A stretch of DNA of 64,000 nucleotides, from contig JAXLWN010000007.1 in the NCBI GenBank assembly GCA_046328475.1, positions 62,001-126,000 of the forward strand. The letters are read 5' to 3'. Of the stretch, positions 35,205 to 45,103 are shown piece after piece (positions within the stretch are counted from its first letter, which is position 1; each line of letters starts with the position of its first letter). The notes beneath the pieces are model-generated. The model saw nothing but the letters and a program-made list of their open reading frames with translations. It did no database searches and was not told the origin of the DNA. The translations under genes and the position numbers were made by a program. This DNA comes from CADCWN01 sp046328475. Its GTDB lineage: Bacteria > Chloroflexota > Chloroflexia > Thermomicrobiales > CADCWN01.

Positions 35205-37517
35205 ATGGCCCGTAGCACGCCGGTTGTCCGCGACGAGACGCTGCGTGATGGCGCAACGACGCTGCCGCTCGGCACGGCCGCGTGGCCGGAGTGGCTTGCC
35301 TGCCACGCGCTCTTTCGGTTCGAGGATAGCACCGACTCCTTCACCGCGCGCCGCGAACGGCGGTCCGGTGGGGATTACTGGTACGCCTATCGTCGTCGCG
35401 CCGGGCGGCTGCGCAACGCCTACCTCGGCCGCGCTGCCGATCTCACCCCGGAGCGCCTGCGCGATGTCGCGCGGCAACTCGCGGAGTTCGGTGACGAGCG
35501 CGCCGCGCAAACCGACGCCACATTCATCGGCAAGGTGGTTGCGCCGACGCTCGCGCCCGGCAGCGTGGCGCGCGAGCGGCTACTGGCGCAACTCGACGCG
35601 ATCCCCACCTTCCCGCTCACCGTCGTGACCGCACCGGCGGGCTATGGCAAGACGACGCTGCTGGCGCAATGGGTCGCCCGTCGCCACGCCGCTCGCAACC
35701 GCACATTCCCGCCGCCTGGCTCAGCCTTGATGAGAGCGACAACGACCCGGCCCGATTCGCGCGGCATCCTCGCCGTCGCCCTGGCGCAATCCGGGACAAC
35801 GCTACGCAACGTGAGGCGTGGCGTCGGATCTGCCCCAGGCACTCGTCGCAGCAACCGCGCAGCATGCGCTGATTCTGGTCCTCGATGATTACCACGCGAT
35901 CACCAGCGAGAGCGCGCATCCACGCCGCGCTGGCAGAGATCATCGCGGCTGCGCCAACTGGCCTCCATCTCGTCCTCGCCAGCCGCAACGCGCCGCCGTT
36001 CCCGCTGGCGCGGCTGCGGGCGCGCGGCGAACTGCTGGAGATCGGCGCGGGCGACCTGCGCTTCACCACGGGTGAGACGGGCGCGCTCCTCGCCCAACGG
36101 CACGGGCTCACACTCGAACCAGCGGCGCTCGCCGCGCTCGATGCGCGAGCCGAGGGGTGGGCGGCGGCGCTGCAACTGGTCGCGCGCTCGTTGCAGGGGC
36201 GCGATGCAGACGAACAGGGGGCGTTCATCACGGCCTTCGACGGCGAACAGCGGGTGCTCGAAGACTACCTTGTCGCAGAAGTGCTCGACTGTCTACCCGA
36301 GATCCCGCGCCGCTTCCTGCTCGCCACAGCGGTCGCCGAGCGACTCTGCGCCGACCTCGCTGGGGTATTGACCGGCCTGGGACCAGAGGCGGCAGGTGGG
36401 CTGCTACGCGACCTCGAACGCTCCGTGCTGCTCGTCCAGCCCTTCGATGAGCGGCGGCAGTGGTACCGCTATCACCCGCTGCTGGCCGACCACCTACGCG
36501 CCCGCCTACGCCATGAGCACCCCACCGACTTGTCCCGGCTCCACCGCGAAGCGGCTCGCTGGTGCGCCGCGCATGACCTGCTACCCGAAGCTGCGCGCCA
36601 CGCCGCCGCCGCAGAGGATTATGACTACCTGGTCGAGTTGATCATCCGCAACGTCGAGCGGCTGATGGGTCGCGGGGAGATCGCGACGATTCGCTCCGGC
36701 TCGACTACCTACCCCGGATGGTACGCGAGCAGCCCGAATGCTGCTCTGGTCGGCCTGGACCTGCGTCATGGGCGGCGACCTCGACATGCAGAACCGCTGC
36801 TCCTGACAATGGAGGCGCGGATCGATGATCTGGAGGGGCACGTTCGGGCCGAGCGTCGGTGCCAGACCTATGCGCGGCAATTCAGGCGACACGCGCTGCT
36901 CGGACAGGCCGACACCATGCGCGCGATGATCGCCCGGCGACGGGGACTTCGCCGCCGCCGTCACCTTCGCGCAGCGCGCCCTGCGGCAGATCCCCGCCGA
37001 CATCGTGATCTCGGGCGTCGTGTCGCTCCAACTCGGGCAGGTGCAACTCCGCGCGGCGACCTCGCCGCCGCCGAGGACGGCGCTGGCGGCGGCGCTCACC
37101 AATGCCGAGCGCACCGGGCACACCCTGCTCCGCGTCGGCGCGCTGACCGCATTAGCGCGCGTGCGGCGGTACAGGGCGTGCGGTCGGAGGCGCGGGCGCT
37201 TACTTCGCCGCGCGCGACAGGCGGCGGAGGCGACCGGCAGCTCCTACCTCGGCACGATGATCGGTCCCGATCTCGCGGATACCGGCGACCACGACGACGA
37301 GTTGGCGCTGCTGGAACCGCTCAGCCCGCGCGAGCGCGATGTGCTGCGCCTGCTCTCCCAGGGGCTGACCAATCGCGCCATCGCCGGGCGACTCCACGTC
37401 GCCCCGACACCATCCGCTGGCACGCCAAGAACATCTACAGCAAGTTGGGCGCGACGAACCGCACGCAGGCGACGGCCCTCGCGCAACGTTTTCGGGTTAC
37501 TCGACGCCGCGCACTGA
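35205..37517 (+). pseudogene. MalT-like LuxR-family ATPase regulator, frameshifted
   Basis: From ATG 35205 the N-terminal 100 residues include YWYAYRRRAGRLRNAYLGRA and LTPERLRDVARQLAEF, an extension common in Chloroflexota regulators. The STAND ATPase follows with Walker A TAPAGYGKTTLLAQW (about 145). Frame is lost near 35700. From 35885 it continues GLHLVLASRNAPPFPLARLR, EGWAAALQLVARSL and WYRYHPLLADHLRARL. It shifts again near 36700, 36950 and 37400, reaching a LuxR HTH (LSPRERDVLRLLSQGLTNRA, then TIRWHAKNIYSKLGATNRTQ). The likely stop is TGA at 37515-37517. Target genes are unknown. Confidence 0.68.
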
Positions 37518-37548
37518 AACCGCGCCACCCCGCAGCGCCGCGCATCCC

Positions 37549-37571
37549 AGTCCGCGCAGGCGGACTTCGCG
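37549..37571. repeat. AGTCCGC-GCAG-GCGGACT palindrome (copy 1)
   Basis: A 23-bp segment, palindromic in its first 18 bases, identical to 45035-45057. It is a dispersed REP-like repeat downstream of the regulator. Confidence 0.7.
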
Positions 37572-37718
37572 GCGACCCGCAGCGAGCCTCCAACCGGGAT
37601 TTCAATCCAACGGCCCCCTCCACCCACAGCCCCTCATCCGGGTGGCGACACCCCACCGACCGCTTCCTTACACTGGCAACGGTAGCTCCGTGGCATCGAG
37701 CGGGGAAAAGGGGAGGCT

Positions 37719-38545
37719 ATGCGGCGCGGTGCCTGGTTCGCGCTCATCTTCGATGCTGCTGGTCGCGTGCAGCGGCCACGGCCACGGTCGCGCCGACCGC
37801 GACGATCGCGCCCCTCCGACGACGGCACCACCACCCACCGCCACCACCATCGTCGCCCAACCAACACCAACCATTCCAACCGCGCCCCCGGCGACGCCCA
37901 CGGCGACCACACCGCGCGCCGCCACGCCGGGGGCGACCCCCGTCGCCGCGCGCACGCTCACCTTCACGACGGACGACGGCGCGACGCTCGGCGGCACCAT
38001 CCACGGCGACGCCACGGGCGGCAACTGGGTCACTCCTCTCCAACAACGGCGACGGTCGGCAGGCCGACTGGCGCCGATCGCGGTGCTGGCCGCGCGCGGC
38101 TACACAGTGCTGACCTACGACTGGCGCGGATTAGGGCATCGAGCGGCAGCGCGCGCAGAACTGGATGCTCGCGCCGCGCGACACGCTGGCCGCGATCGGG
38201 GCGGCCCGCGCCAACGGGCAACGGATAATACTCGGCGGCGGCAGCCTCGGCGGCATCACCTCGATCAAGCAGGCCGGGCAGCCCGACGTCGCCGGAATCG
38301 TGGTGGTCAGCTCGCGAATGTCGCCCCGCTGACGATCAGCGCGCCGGAGATGGCCGCGATCAGCGCGCCCAAGCTCTTCGTCGCCAGCAAACAGGATACG
38401 ATCGTCCCGCTCGCGCAGACCTCAACTCCTCTACGACACCGCCGCGCAGCCGAAGGCGATCCAGATCTACGACGGCGGCGCGCACGGCACCAACCTCCTC
38501 ACCAGCGGCGACCGCGACCACCTGATCGGCCTGATCGCCGATTTC
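37719..38545 (+). pseudogene. lipoprotein alpha/beta hydrolase domain, frameshifted; N-terminal half of a fusion
   Basis: ATG 37719 follows GGGGAGG. The start MRRGAWFALIF plus, one frame over, MLLVACSGHGHG gives a lipoprotein signal with Cys. A long Thr/Pro linker (PPTTAPPPTATT) leads to an alpha/beta-hydrolase core split over frames: PIAVLAARGYTVLTYDWRGL, then IILGGGSLGGITSI (Ser nucleophile elbow GGSLGG), then ISAPKLFVASKQDTIVP and IYDGGAHGTNLL (Asp and His). From 38423 the frame is continuous into the S41-like gene, so the two are one polypeptide. Four frameshifts. Confidence 0.62.
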
Positions 38546-39781
38546 GTGGCGGCGACCTTCGCCGGGGCACGCGCACCGCTGGCGGCGCGGGCGCAAGACG
38601 ACGCGGCGACGGCGCGCTGGCGCGAGGATTTGCGCACGCTGACCGAGACGATCCGCGCGGTCCACCCGAAACCCTTCTGGCGCGGCAACGAGCGCGCATT
38701 CCAGGCCGAAGTGGACCAACTCGACCGCGCCATCCCCTACCTCGACGACAACGCGATCAAAGTCGGCCTGATCCGCCTGACCGCGATGATCGACGGGCAC
38801 ACGATCCTCCCCTTCAGCCAGGGGCCGATGAATTTCGGCTACTACCCGCTGCGCCTCTACGCCTTCAGCGACGGCATCTTCGCGGTCGATGCCCAGGCAC
38901 CGTGGCAGGGGGTGATCGGCGCGAAACTGGTGCAGATCGGCACGGTCAGCGCGGACGAAGCCTTTCGCCGCCTCGCCCCGCAGGCCCAGCACGACAACGA
39001 CATGACGCTGCGGCTGCTCACCCCGGTCCACCTGCTCGTCCCGGAGGAATTGGTCGCGACCGGGGTGATCGCCGATCCGGCGCGACCCAATTTCGTTTTC
39101 GAACTGCGCGACGGCACACGGCGCACGATCAATCCGCCGCCCGCCTCAACCGACCTCTTTCGCGCCCAGGGCGGCGGCTTCGCGCCGCTGCCGCAGCGCG
39201 GCGGCGCGCTCTACCTGAGCCGCACGAGCGAGCGCTTCTGGTTCACGATGCTGGAGGAATCGCGGAGTCTCTACATCCAGTACAACCAGGTGCAATCCAC
39301 GACGCAATCGGGCGAATCGCTCAGCGATCTGGCCCGCACGATCGAGCAGACCCTGGCGGAGCGCGAGGTCGCGCGGGTGATCGTCGATCTGCGGCACAAC
39401 TCCGGGGGCAATAACCAGACCTACGGCCCGCTCTTGCGCCTGCTGCAAAGCGCCGCCGTCAACCAGCCCGACAAGCTCTACGTCATCACCAGCCGCCACA
39501 CCTTCTCCGCCGCCGCCAACTTCGCCACCGAAGTCGAGCGCACCACGAGCGCGATCTTCGTCGGCGAACCGATGGGCGGCCGACCAAACCTCTACGGCGA
39601 CGTCCGCACCGCCGTCCTGCCCAACTCGCGCCTGACGGTCTACATCTCCGCGATCTACTGGCAGAAGAGCACTTCCGACGACACCCGGCCCTGGATCGAC
39701 CCCGACCTCCCCGCCCCCCTCTCCTCCACCGACTACTTCGCCGGCCACGACCCAGCGATGGCAGCGATTCTCGGGGAGTAA
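38546..39781 (+). CDS. S41 (C-terminal processing peptidase)-like domain, C-terminal half of hydrolase fusion
   Basis: A 411-residue frame starting at an internal GTG, but the same frame is open back to 38423 through the end of the alpha/beta hydrolase (DHLIGLIADFVAATF). It has an N-terminal helical part (REDLRTLTETIRAVHPKPFW) and a core with VARVIVDLRHNSGGNNQTYG, LYVITSRHTFSAAANFATEV and IFVGEPMGGRPNLYGD. These are the S41 tail-specific-protease-like motifs; the Ser in FSAAANF is at the family's nucleophile position. No PDZ domain is evident. An exported lipoprotein combining an esterase-like and an S41-like domain is inferred. Confidence 0.75.
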   Translation: MAATFAGARAPLAARAQDDAATARWREDLRTLTETIRAVHPKPFWRGNERAFQAEVDQLDRAIPYLDDNAIKVGLIRLTAMIDGHTILPFSQGPMNFGYYPLRLYAFSDGIFAVDAQAPWQGVIGAKLVQIGTVSADEAFRRLAPQAQHDNDMTLRLLTPVHLLVPEELVATGVIADPARPNFVFELRDGTRRTINPPPASTDLFRAQGGGFAPLPQRGGALYLSRTSERFWFTMLEESRSLYIQYNQVQSTTQSGESLSDLARTIEQTLAEREVARVIVDLRHNSGGNNQTYGPLLRLLQSAAVNQPDKLYVITSRHTFSAAANFATEVERTTSAIFVGEPMGGRPNLYGDVRTAVLPNSRLTVYISAIYWQKSTSDDTRPWIDPDLPAPLSSTDYFAGHDPAMAAILGE

Positions 39782-39786
39782 GGTGG

Positions 39787-40128
39787 TCAGGACGCGGGGC
39801 GATTGACTCGGGCGAGCATACCAGCAAGGCTCTCAAAAGCGCTGATTTCCTGATGGATGCGTTCGGCCTGGCGACGGAAATCTGGATCGTAGGTGCAAAC
39901 CACCATGCCCGGATGTCCAGCGTCTTGCAAGTGCAGCCGCACGAAGTGCTTACGGTTCATGGTGAGGATTATTCGGTCTTCAGCAATGGCAAAAGTAAGC
40001 ACATCGTCATCAGGGACGGAACGATTCGCATTCCCGGCATCCAGGCTCGTCAACACGTCATGTCCAAGCTGCCGAAGCACCTCGACAACCGGGAGCGGGA
40101 AGTTCTCGTTGCAGTAGATTCTCACCAT
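39787..40128 (-). CDS. DUF5615 PIN-like toxin
   Basis: A 113-residue protein with IYCNENFPLPVVEVLRQLGH at the start, DDDVLTFAIAEDRIILTMNR in the middle, and GMVVCTYDPD near the end. This matches the DUF5615 PIN-like family, whose conserved Asp/Glu and Asn-Arg form a nuclease-like site. It lies two bases after the DUF433 gene, the usual partner, so the pair is a likely toxin-antitoxin module. The toxin is translated second. RNA target unknown. Confidence 0.82.
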   Translation of the reverse strand: MVRIYCNENFPLPVVEVLRQLGHDVLTSLDAGNANRSVPDDDVLTFAIAEDRIILTMNRKHFVRLHLQDAGHPGMVVCTYDPDFRRQAERIHQEISAFESLAGMLARVNRPAS

Positions 40129-40130
40129 CG

Positions 40131-40460
40131 CTACGCCGCCTCATTCTCGGCGATCTGCGCCTCGATTTCCTCACGATGGCCTCGGTAGTATGCCCACGCA
40201 TTGACCAGATCCTCCGCAGCGAGCGTCGGGTAGGCTCGTAGCAGCTCCGCTTCGCTCGTTCCGAGGCGACGGGCCTGGATCAGCAACCATACAGGGATGC
40301 GCGTACGAATAATGCATGGCTCACCGCCAGCAACCGCTGGATCGCTGACGATTCCCGGAAAGGCATCGCCGAGATCGCGCGCTACCCACTGGAGGACCTG
40401 CGCCTTCTCTGCCCGCGTCATTCGCTCGAGTAACTCCTCGGCTTCATGCAATACGCTCAT
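40131..40460 (-). CDS. DUF433 antitoxin
   Basis: A 109-residue protein. The DUF433 core is VSDPAVAGGEPCIIRTRIPV (G-x-P-x-I-x-x-T-R-I-x-V) followed by SEAELLRAYPTLAAEDLVNA. The N-terminal 30 residues form an amphipathic helix that could contact DNA or the toxin. I choose ATG 40460, five codons inside the longest frame, because GAGAAGG lies just before it and the outer start is TTG. It is directly upstream of the DUF5615 gene. Confidence 0.8.
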   Translation of the reverse strand: MSVLHEAEELLERMTRAEKAQVLQWVARDLGDAFPGIVSDPAVAGGEPCIIRTRIPVWLLIQARRLGTSEAELLRAYPTLAAEDLVNAWAYYRGHREEIEAQIAENEAA

Positions 40461-40499
40461 TACCTTCTCTCCCAATCCTCCCGATAGATACCACCAACT

Positions 40500-41573
40500 C
40501 TACGCTCCCTCTCGCGCCTGCGCCACCAGCCGCGCCAGGCTCTCCTCATACGGCGGGTAGGCGATGCCCTGCTCGGTGACGATCGCGGTGATGTAGCGCG
40601 CGGGAGTCACGTCAAACGCCGGGTTGGCAACGGTCACGCCGTCCGGGGTCAGCTGCTCGCGGCCGACGTGCGAGACCTCATCCGCGACGCGCTCCTCGAT
40701 CGGGATAGCGTCGCCGTCGGGAATGCGCAGATCGATCGTGCTCGTCGGGCCGATGACGTAGAACGGGACGCCGTGCGCATGGGCGACGAGTGCCAAATTG
40801 TACGTGCCGATCTTGTTCGCGGTGTCGCCGTTCGCCGCCACCCGGTCGCAGCCGACCACGCAGAGATCGACCCCCTGCGTGCGCATGAAGTGGCCGGAAG
40901 CGCCATCCACGATCACGGTATGCGGAATGCCGAGTTCGCGCAGTTCCCAGGCCGTCAGCCGCGCGCCCTGGAGCCGGGGGCGCGTCTCATCCACCAGCAC
41001 CTGCAACCGCTTGCCGTGCTCGTGCGCAGCGCGGATCGCCCCCAGCGCCGTGCCATATTCGACCGTCGCCAGCGCCCCGGTGTTGCAGTGGTGGATGACC
41101 CGCGCGCTGTCCGGGAAGAGCGCGAGCGCGTGCTCGCTCATCTGCCGCATCATGCGCGCGTTCTCGTCGCGAATCGCGTGCGCCTCGGCCAGCACCGCCG
41201 CGCGAATCGCCGCGACCGTGTCGAGCGCCGGATTCGCCACCACCGCCAGCACCCGGTCCACCGCCCAGCCGAGATTCACCGCCGTCGGGCGCGACGCGCG
41301 CAGCACCGCCGCCGCATCATCCAGCTCCGCGCGCAGCCCCGCCGCGTCGGTCGCCGCCCCCCCGAGCGCGGCCAGCGCCAGCCCATACCCCGCCGCCACG
41401 CCGATCGCCGGTGCCCCCCGGATCACCATGTCGCGGATCGCCGCCGCCACCGCGCCACAGGTGTCGTAGCGCAGGTAGACCACCTCGTGCGGCAGCGCCC
41501 GCTGGTCCAGCAGTTCCAGCACCCCATCATTCCAGGCCAACACCCGGTGCCCATCGAGCGCAACGCTCCCCAT
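40500..41573 (-). CDS. mtnA: S-methyl-5-thioribose-1-phosphate isomerase
   Basis: About 357 residues from ATG 41573 (GGGGAG upstream). The frame is open to 41678, but the extra 35 residues are not typical of the family. Core motifs are MVIRGAPAIGVAAGYGLALA, IHHCNTGALATVEYGTALGA with the catalytic Cys, and CVVGCDRVAANGDTANKIGT with the catalytic Asp. It converts methylthioribose-1-phosphate to methylthioribulose-1-phosphate in methionine salvage. No other salvage gene is nearby. Related eIF2B-like ribose-1,5-bisphosphate isomerases are less likely given the Cys motif. Confidence 0.93.
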   Translation of the reverse strand: MGSVALDGHRVLAWNDGVLELLDQRALPHEVVYLRYDTCGAVAAAIRDMVIRGAPAIGVAAGYGLALAALGGAATDAAGLRAELDDAAAVLRASRPTAVNLGWAVDRVLAVVANPALDTVAAIRAAVLAEAHAIRDENARMMRQMSEHALALFPDSARVIHHCNTGALATVEYGTALGAIRAAHEHGKRLQVLVDETRPRLQGARLTAWELRELGIPHTVIVDGASGHFMRTQGVDLCVVGCDRVAANGDTANKIGTYNLALVAHAHGVPFYVIGPTSTIDLRIPDGDAIPIEERVADEVSHVGREQLTPDGVTVANPAFDVTPARYITAIVTEQGIAYPPYEESLARLVAQAREGA

Positions 41574-41682
41574 GCTCTCCCCACTTCCCCATAGCACCAG
41601 GCCGTGCGCACCCGCGCGGCGCACGCTCATGCCATACCCCGGATCATAGTATGCCCGCACCAGATTGGGTAGCGGCACACGA

Positions 41683-41912
41683 GCAGTGACGAGTGACGAG
41701 TGGCGAGTGATTGAGTGACGAGGAGAACGGATTCGCCGCGCTCAGGATGACACATCAAGGGCACTGCCTGTCTTGGTGTCATCCTGAGCGCAGCGAAGGA
41801 TCCGTCCCCTGCTGATGACTGACGACTCCCCACTCCCCTCCCCTCTCCCCCACTCCCCACTCTCTCCTCTCTCCACTACCTTCTCTCCACTCCCTTCTCT
41901 CCCACGCCCCCA
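41683..41912. repeat. composite element: heptamer array, GGATGACAC palindrome, pyrimidine array
   Basis: The left array is GTGACGA/GTGGCGA/GTGATTGA (41683-41724). The palindrome arms are 41727-41753 and 41776-41805, with the shared core GCGCTCAGGATGACAC. The left arm lacks several bases. A right array follows with TGACGACT and then CCCCACT/CCCCTCT-type units (41808-41912). The order matches the composite at 14647-14833. It fills the space between mtnA and the PadR gene. Confidence 0.75.
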
Positions 41913-41962
41913 TATGCTATGATCCTACGCGGCACGATATAACGCGGCGCGTCATAGCGGGG

Positions 41963-42298
41963 GTGCCAGTGGAGAACGAGCTCGCCGAGTTAGGCCGCTT
42001 CTCCGAGCCGGGGCTGCTGATCCTCGTCAGCCTCTCCGGCGGGACGAAGCACGGCTACGCGATCATGGACGATATCGAGAACCTGCGCGGCGTCCGCCTC
42101 GGGCCGGGGACGCTCTACGGCGCGCTGGCGCGGCTGGAGAAGCGCGGCCTGATCGCGCCGCTCGCCACCGACGACCGCCGCCGCCCCTACCAGCTCACCG
42201 CGCGCGGCGCGGCGGTGTTGCGCGAGCAACTGACCAGCCTGGAAGCCTTCGCCGCCACCGGGTTGAAGCGCTTGCAGGTCGCCGGGGACCGCGCGTAG
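41963..42298 (+). CDS. PadR-family transcriptional regulator
   Basis: A 111-residue winged-helix protein. The conserved PadR pattern is present: GLLILVSLSGGTKHGYAIMD, then RLGPGTLYGALARLEKRGLI, then RRRPYQLTARGAAVLREQL. It lacks the long C-terminal helices of larger PadR proteins, as in the short subgroup that pairs with a small membrane protein. The next gene, 12 bp downstream, is such a partner and is probably cotranscribed. GTG 41963 is the likely start (GCGGGGG upstream). It probably represses a transporter or its own operon. Confidence 0.88.
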   Translation: MPVENELAELGRFSEPGLLILVSLSGGTKHGYAIMDDIENLRGVRLGPGTLYGALARLEKRGLIAPLATDDRRRPYQLTARGAAVLREQLTSLEAFAATGLKRLQVAGDRA

Positions 42299-42310
42299 CG
42301 GCCACGGAGC

Positions 42311-42748
42311 ATGGTGGAGCGGATGGAGACGAACCCCTCCCGGCAACCCCTCGCCCCAAAACAGCGCGGCGCAGCGGACGCCGCCGCCCCGCCCCCCGCG
42401 ATCCTCCGCTGCTACCCGCGCGCCTGGCGCGAACGCTACGGCGACGAACTGGCCGAACTGATCGCGCGCGAACCGCGCTCGCCGCGCCTCGCGCTCGACC
42501 TCGCGCTCGGGGCGCTCGACGCCCACCTCCACCCCCAGGTCGGCGCGACCGGGCCATCGCGCGCCCGCCGCGTCATCGGCGTGGCCTTCCTCGCCGGGGT
42601 GCTGGTCGCGGCGGGCTATGTCGGGCAACACCCGGCCACCGCGCGCACCCTCGGTGCCATCATGGCGGCCCGTCCCCAGGCACAGATAGCAGTCACCGCC
42701 ACCCCGGCGGAACACGGCTACGGCCCGCGCGCCATACGGCCGGAGTGA
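42311..42748 (+). CDS. small membrane protein linked to PadR
   Basis: A 145-residue protein with ILRCYPRAWRERYGDELAEL near residues 32-50, a motif recurrent in proteins encoded next to PadR regulators in Actinobacteria and Chloroflexota, and one hydrophobic segment (about 88-105, VIGVAFLAGVLVAAGYVG). The function of this partner family is unknown. A second start (ATG 42323) is possible. It would be translated from the same transcript as PadR. Confidence 0.65.
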   Translation: MVERMETNPSRQPLAPKQRGAADAAAPPPAILRCYPRAWRERYGDELAELIAREPRSPRLALDLALGALDAHLHPQVGATGPSRARRVIGVAFLAGVLVAAGYVGQHPATARTLGAIMAARPQAQIAVTATPAEHGYGPRAIRPE

Positions 42749-42813
42749 GCGCGCCCCTGTCCCTCGCGCACACTATCTCCCAGGGCTCGAACGATGACAG
42801 AACGTGCTCTTCC

Positions 42814-42848
42814 CCCCTCTCCCTTCACCCTTCACCCTTCACTCTTCG
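42814..42848. repeat. CCCTTCA heptamer array
   Basis: About five pyrimidine-rich 7-bp units (CCCTCTC, CCTTCAC, CCTTCAC, CCTTCAC, TCTTCGG). Apart from this, the 42749-43045 interval shows no gene I can support. Confidence 0.65.
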
Positions 42849-43045
42849 GTGGCACCCAACTTGCGGTTGCGTGGCTCAGGTGGTAGGAAGGACCGCAGAA
42901 CCCTGGCGTGCGTCGTGGGGTGCGTATCGATGTCTGAGGACTGTCCGACAGCCCACAGGCCGCGACATTCGCCCGCGTCGCTCCCTGGCGTGCGCTGCGA
43001 GCCATCGTGCGTGTCCCAACCGGGACAAAACTGAAGGAGGGGAGA

Positions 43046-44907
43046 ATGACACTGCCGCACCAACGACCGCGCTGGAGAAGGCCACTGAGCCTCTTGCTGA
43101 CGGCCGGGATGCTCCTGAGCCTGCTCATCGCCGCGCTGCCGGCCGGGGCGACGCCCAACGCGGCGGCGGCGATCCCCACCCCGGTGACCAGCGGCGTGCC
43201 GCGCTTCGAGCCGGGGCCGTGCGTCTGGGCGCTCCCGCAGGGCATCAACGATGGGCAGCAGATCATCTGCGGCCACGTCGTCGTCGCCGAGAAGCACGCC
43301 AACCCGGGCGGTAAGACCATCCGACTGCCGGTCGGCATCGTGAAGGCCACCGGCGCGAACCCGGCCCCCGAGCCGATCTTCCTCCTGGCGGGTGGCCCCG
43401 GCCAGAGCGGCCAGGTCTTCGCCGGCCTGCTCACCCCCAGCATCCTGGGGCAGCACCGTCGCAGCGAAGAACGACGTGGTCTTCTAGGACCAGCGCGGCA
43501 CCGGTGGAGCCGGCGCTGCTCTGCCCCGGCCTCGACACCCCGCCGACGGCTTCGCGAGATCTGCCCCGCCTGAAGGAGCAGGCGGTCCAGGCATTCGGCC
43601 TGGAGGAGACCTACGTCGATCTGGTCAACAAGTAATTGCGATCGCTCGCGGGGATCCGACCTGTCGGCCTACACCACGACCGAACACGCCGCCGACGCGA
43701 ACGACGACATCGCCCTCGGCTACGCCAGATCAAGCCTGCTTGGCGCGTCCTACGGCTCCGGAGTGGGGCTGGCGATCGCGCGCGACCCAGGGCGCCAGTA
43801 CGTCCGCACGAACAGCCTCACCGTTTCGATCTGCCGATCCGGTGGCGTGGTACTTCAGGCCCGCGCAGTCGAGCATCGCGCGGTGAAGGAACTCGGCACC
43901 GATTGCGCCTGCAAGTCCGCCTGCAACGCAGCCAACCCGAACCTGGTGGCGACCTTCCAGAAGGTGGCCAGCGACCTGAACGCCAACCCGGCACAGGTGA
44001 AGATCAAGGACCCGCAGACCGGGCAGGTGATCGTCAGAGCGTCGCTCACCGGCGATGACTTCGTCGCTATCATGTTCAACCTCTTCTACGTGACGCAACT
44101 GGTCCCCTTCCTGCCGGACATGATCACCCGCGCGGCGCAGCGCAACTTCGTCTGGCTGGAGAACCTCCTCCCCCTGATCTCCTCGGACGGCAGCGACCCG
44201 ACCTCGACCGGGATGCACTACTCGGTCGTCTGCAGCAAGGATCCCTCGCTGGCGAACCTGAACGCGACCCTGGCGGGCAACCAGAACATCCTGCCGGAGA
44301 TTCGCAAGGCGATGGAGCCGTCGGCCAAGGAGTACTACGACATCTGCCAGAACTGGCCCTCGAAGAACGTCGATCCGAAAGGTGCGTCCCCGGCGGTGAG
44401 CAACGTGCCCACGGTGCTGGTGAGCGGGCAACTCGACCCGATCACCCCGCCGAAGTACGCCGACATCGCCAGGGAATCGCTGTCGAACGCGACGAGCGTG
44501 ACGCTGCCGGGCGGCGGCCACAGCGCGATCACCCCGGTCGAGAAGGTCGGGTCGTGCGGCCTCGCGGTCATGCTCAGCCTGATCGCGAGCGGCACCACGC
44601 CCAACACGGCCTGCGCCGGCACGCGCTGGTGACCACCTACAGCAAGCTGCCGCCGCAGATCTCGGGCGACCCGGCGACGCCGTCGCCGAGTCCCTCGCCG
44701 AGCCCGACGCCGGCCCCGAGCGCCTCACCCTCCCCGGTGCCGAGCCCGCCGCCGACCGGGAACGGTGGCAACCTGCCGGGCCTGCCCAACACCGGCGCGG
44801 GCGGCCAGAGCGGCACAACGCCCCCCGCCTGGCTCTGGCTCCTGTTTACCCCCGTCGCCCTGATCGCGCCGCTGACTTCCTGCGCCACCGCCGCAGGGCA
44901 CGCGTAA
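43046..44907 (+). pseudogene. secreted TAP-like alpha/beta hydrolase (S33-type) with LPNTG tail, frameshifted
   Basis: ATG 43046 (GGAGGGG upstream) starts a signal peptide (LSLLLTAGMLLSLLIAALPA). The oxyanion region is IFLLAGGPGQSGQVF. Frames shift near 43460-43640, giving DQRGTGGAEPALLCPGL and LLGASYGSGVGLAIARDPGR (nucleophile Ser). The frame from 43763 has TVLVSGQLDPITPPKYAD (Asp) and VTLPGGGHSAI (His). A stop at 44632 is bypassed by one more shift into a Pro/Ser stalk and LPNTGAGG followed by a hydrophobic helix, a sortase-type anchor. It is a probable surface-attached peptidase or esterase. Confidence 0.65.
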
Positions 44908-44936
44908 GCACGCGCAACGCGCATCGAGTACACCCA

Positions 44937-44969
44937 GAGCGGCCCGCCGAGATCCCCGGCGGGCCGCTC
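44937..44969 (+). terminator. intrinsic terminator after the LPNTG protein
   Basis: GAGCGGCCCGCCG / CGGCGGGCCGCTC forms a 13-bp perfect stem with a 7-base loop, 30 bp after the stop. Confidence 0.8.
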
Positions 44970-45034
44970 CGCATTTCCATGGGTGCTGCGCTCGCTGGCC
45001 GCATACCAGCCTGGCGCAAGAACCTGGCAAGCTC

Positions 45035-45057
45035 AGTCCGCGCAGGCGGACTTCGCG
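45035..45057. repeat. AGTCCGC-GCAG-GCGGACT palindrome (copy 2)
   Basis: Identical over 23 bp to 37549-37571. It lies just downstream of the convergent secreted-protein gene. Confidence 0.7.
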
Positions 45058-45103
45058 AACCCGTAGGGGTCCTTCAGCCAGGACTTCAGTCCCGCACCGG
45101 CAC

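Noticed and set aside
44554..44907. Pro/Ser-rich frame as a separate small gene
   Set aside because: It lacks its own start signal and continues the preceding secreted hydrolase after one frameshift, ending in an LPNTG anchor.
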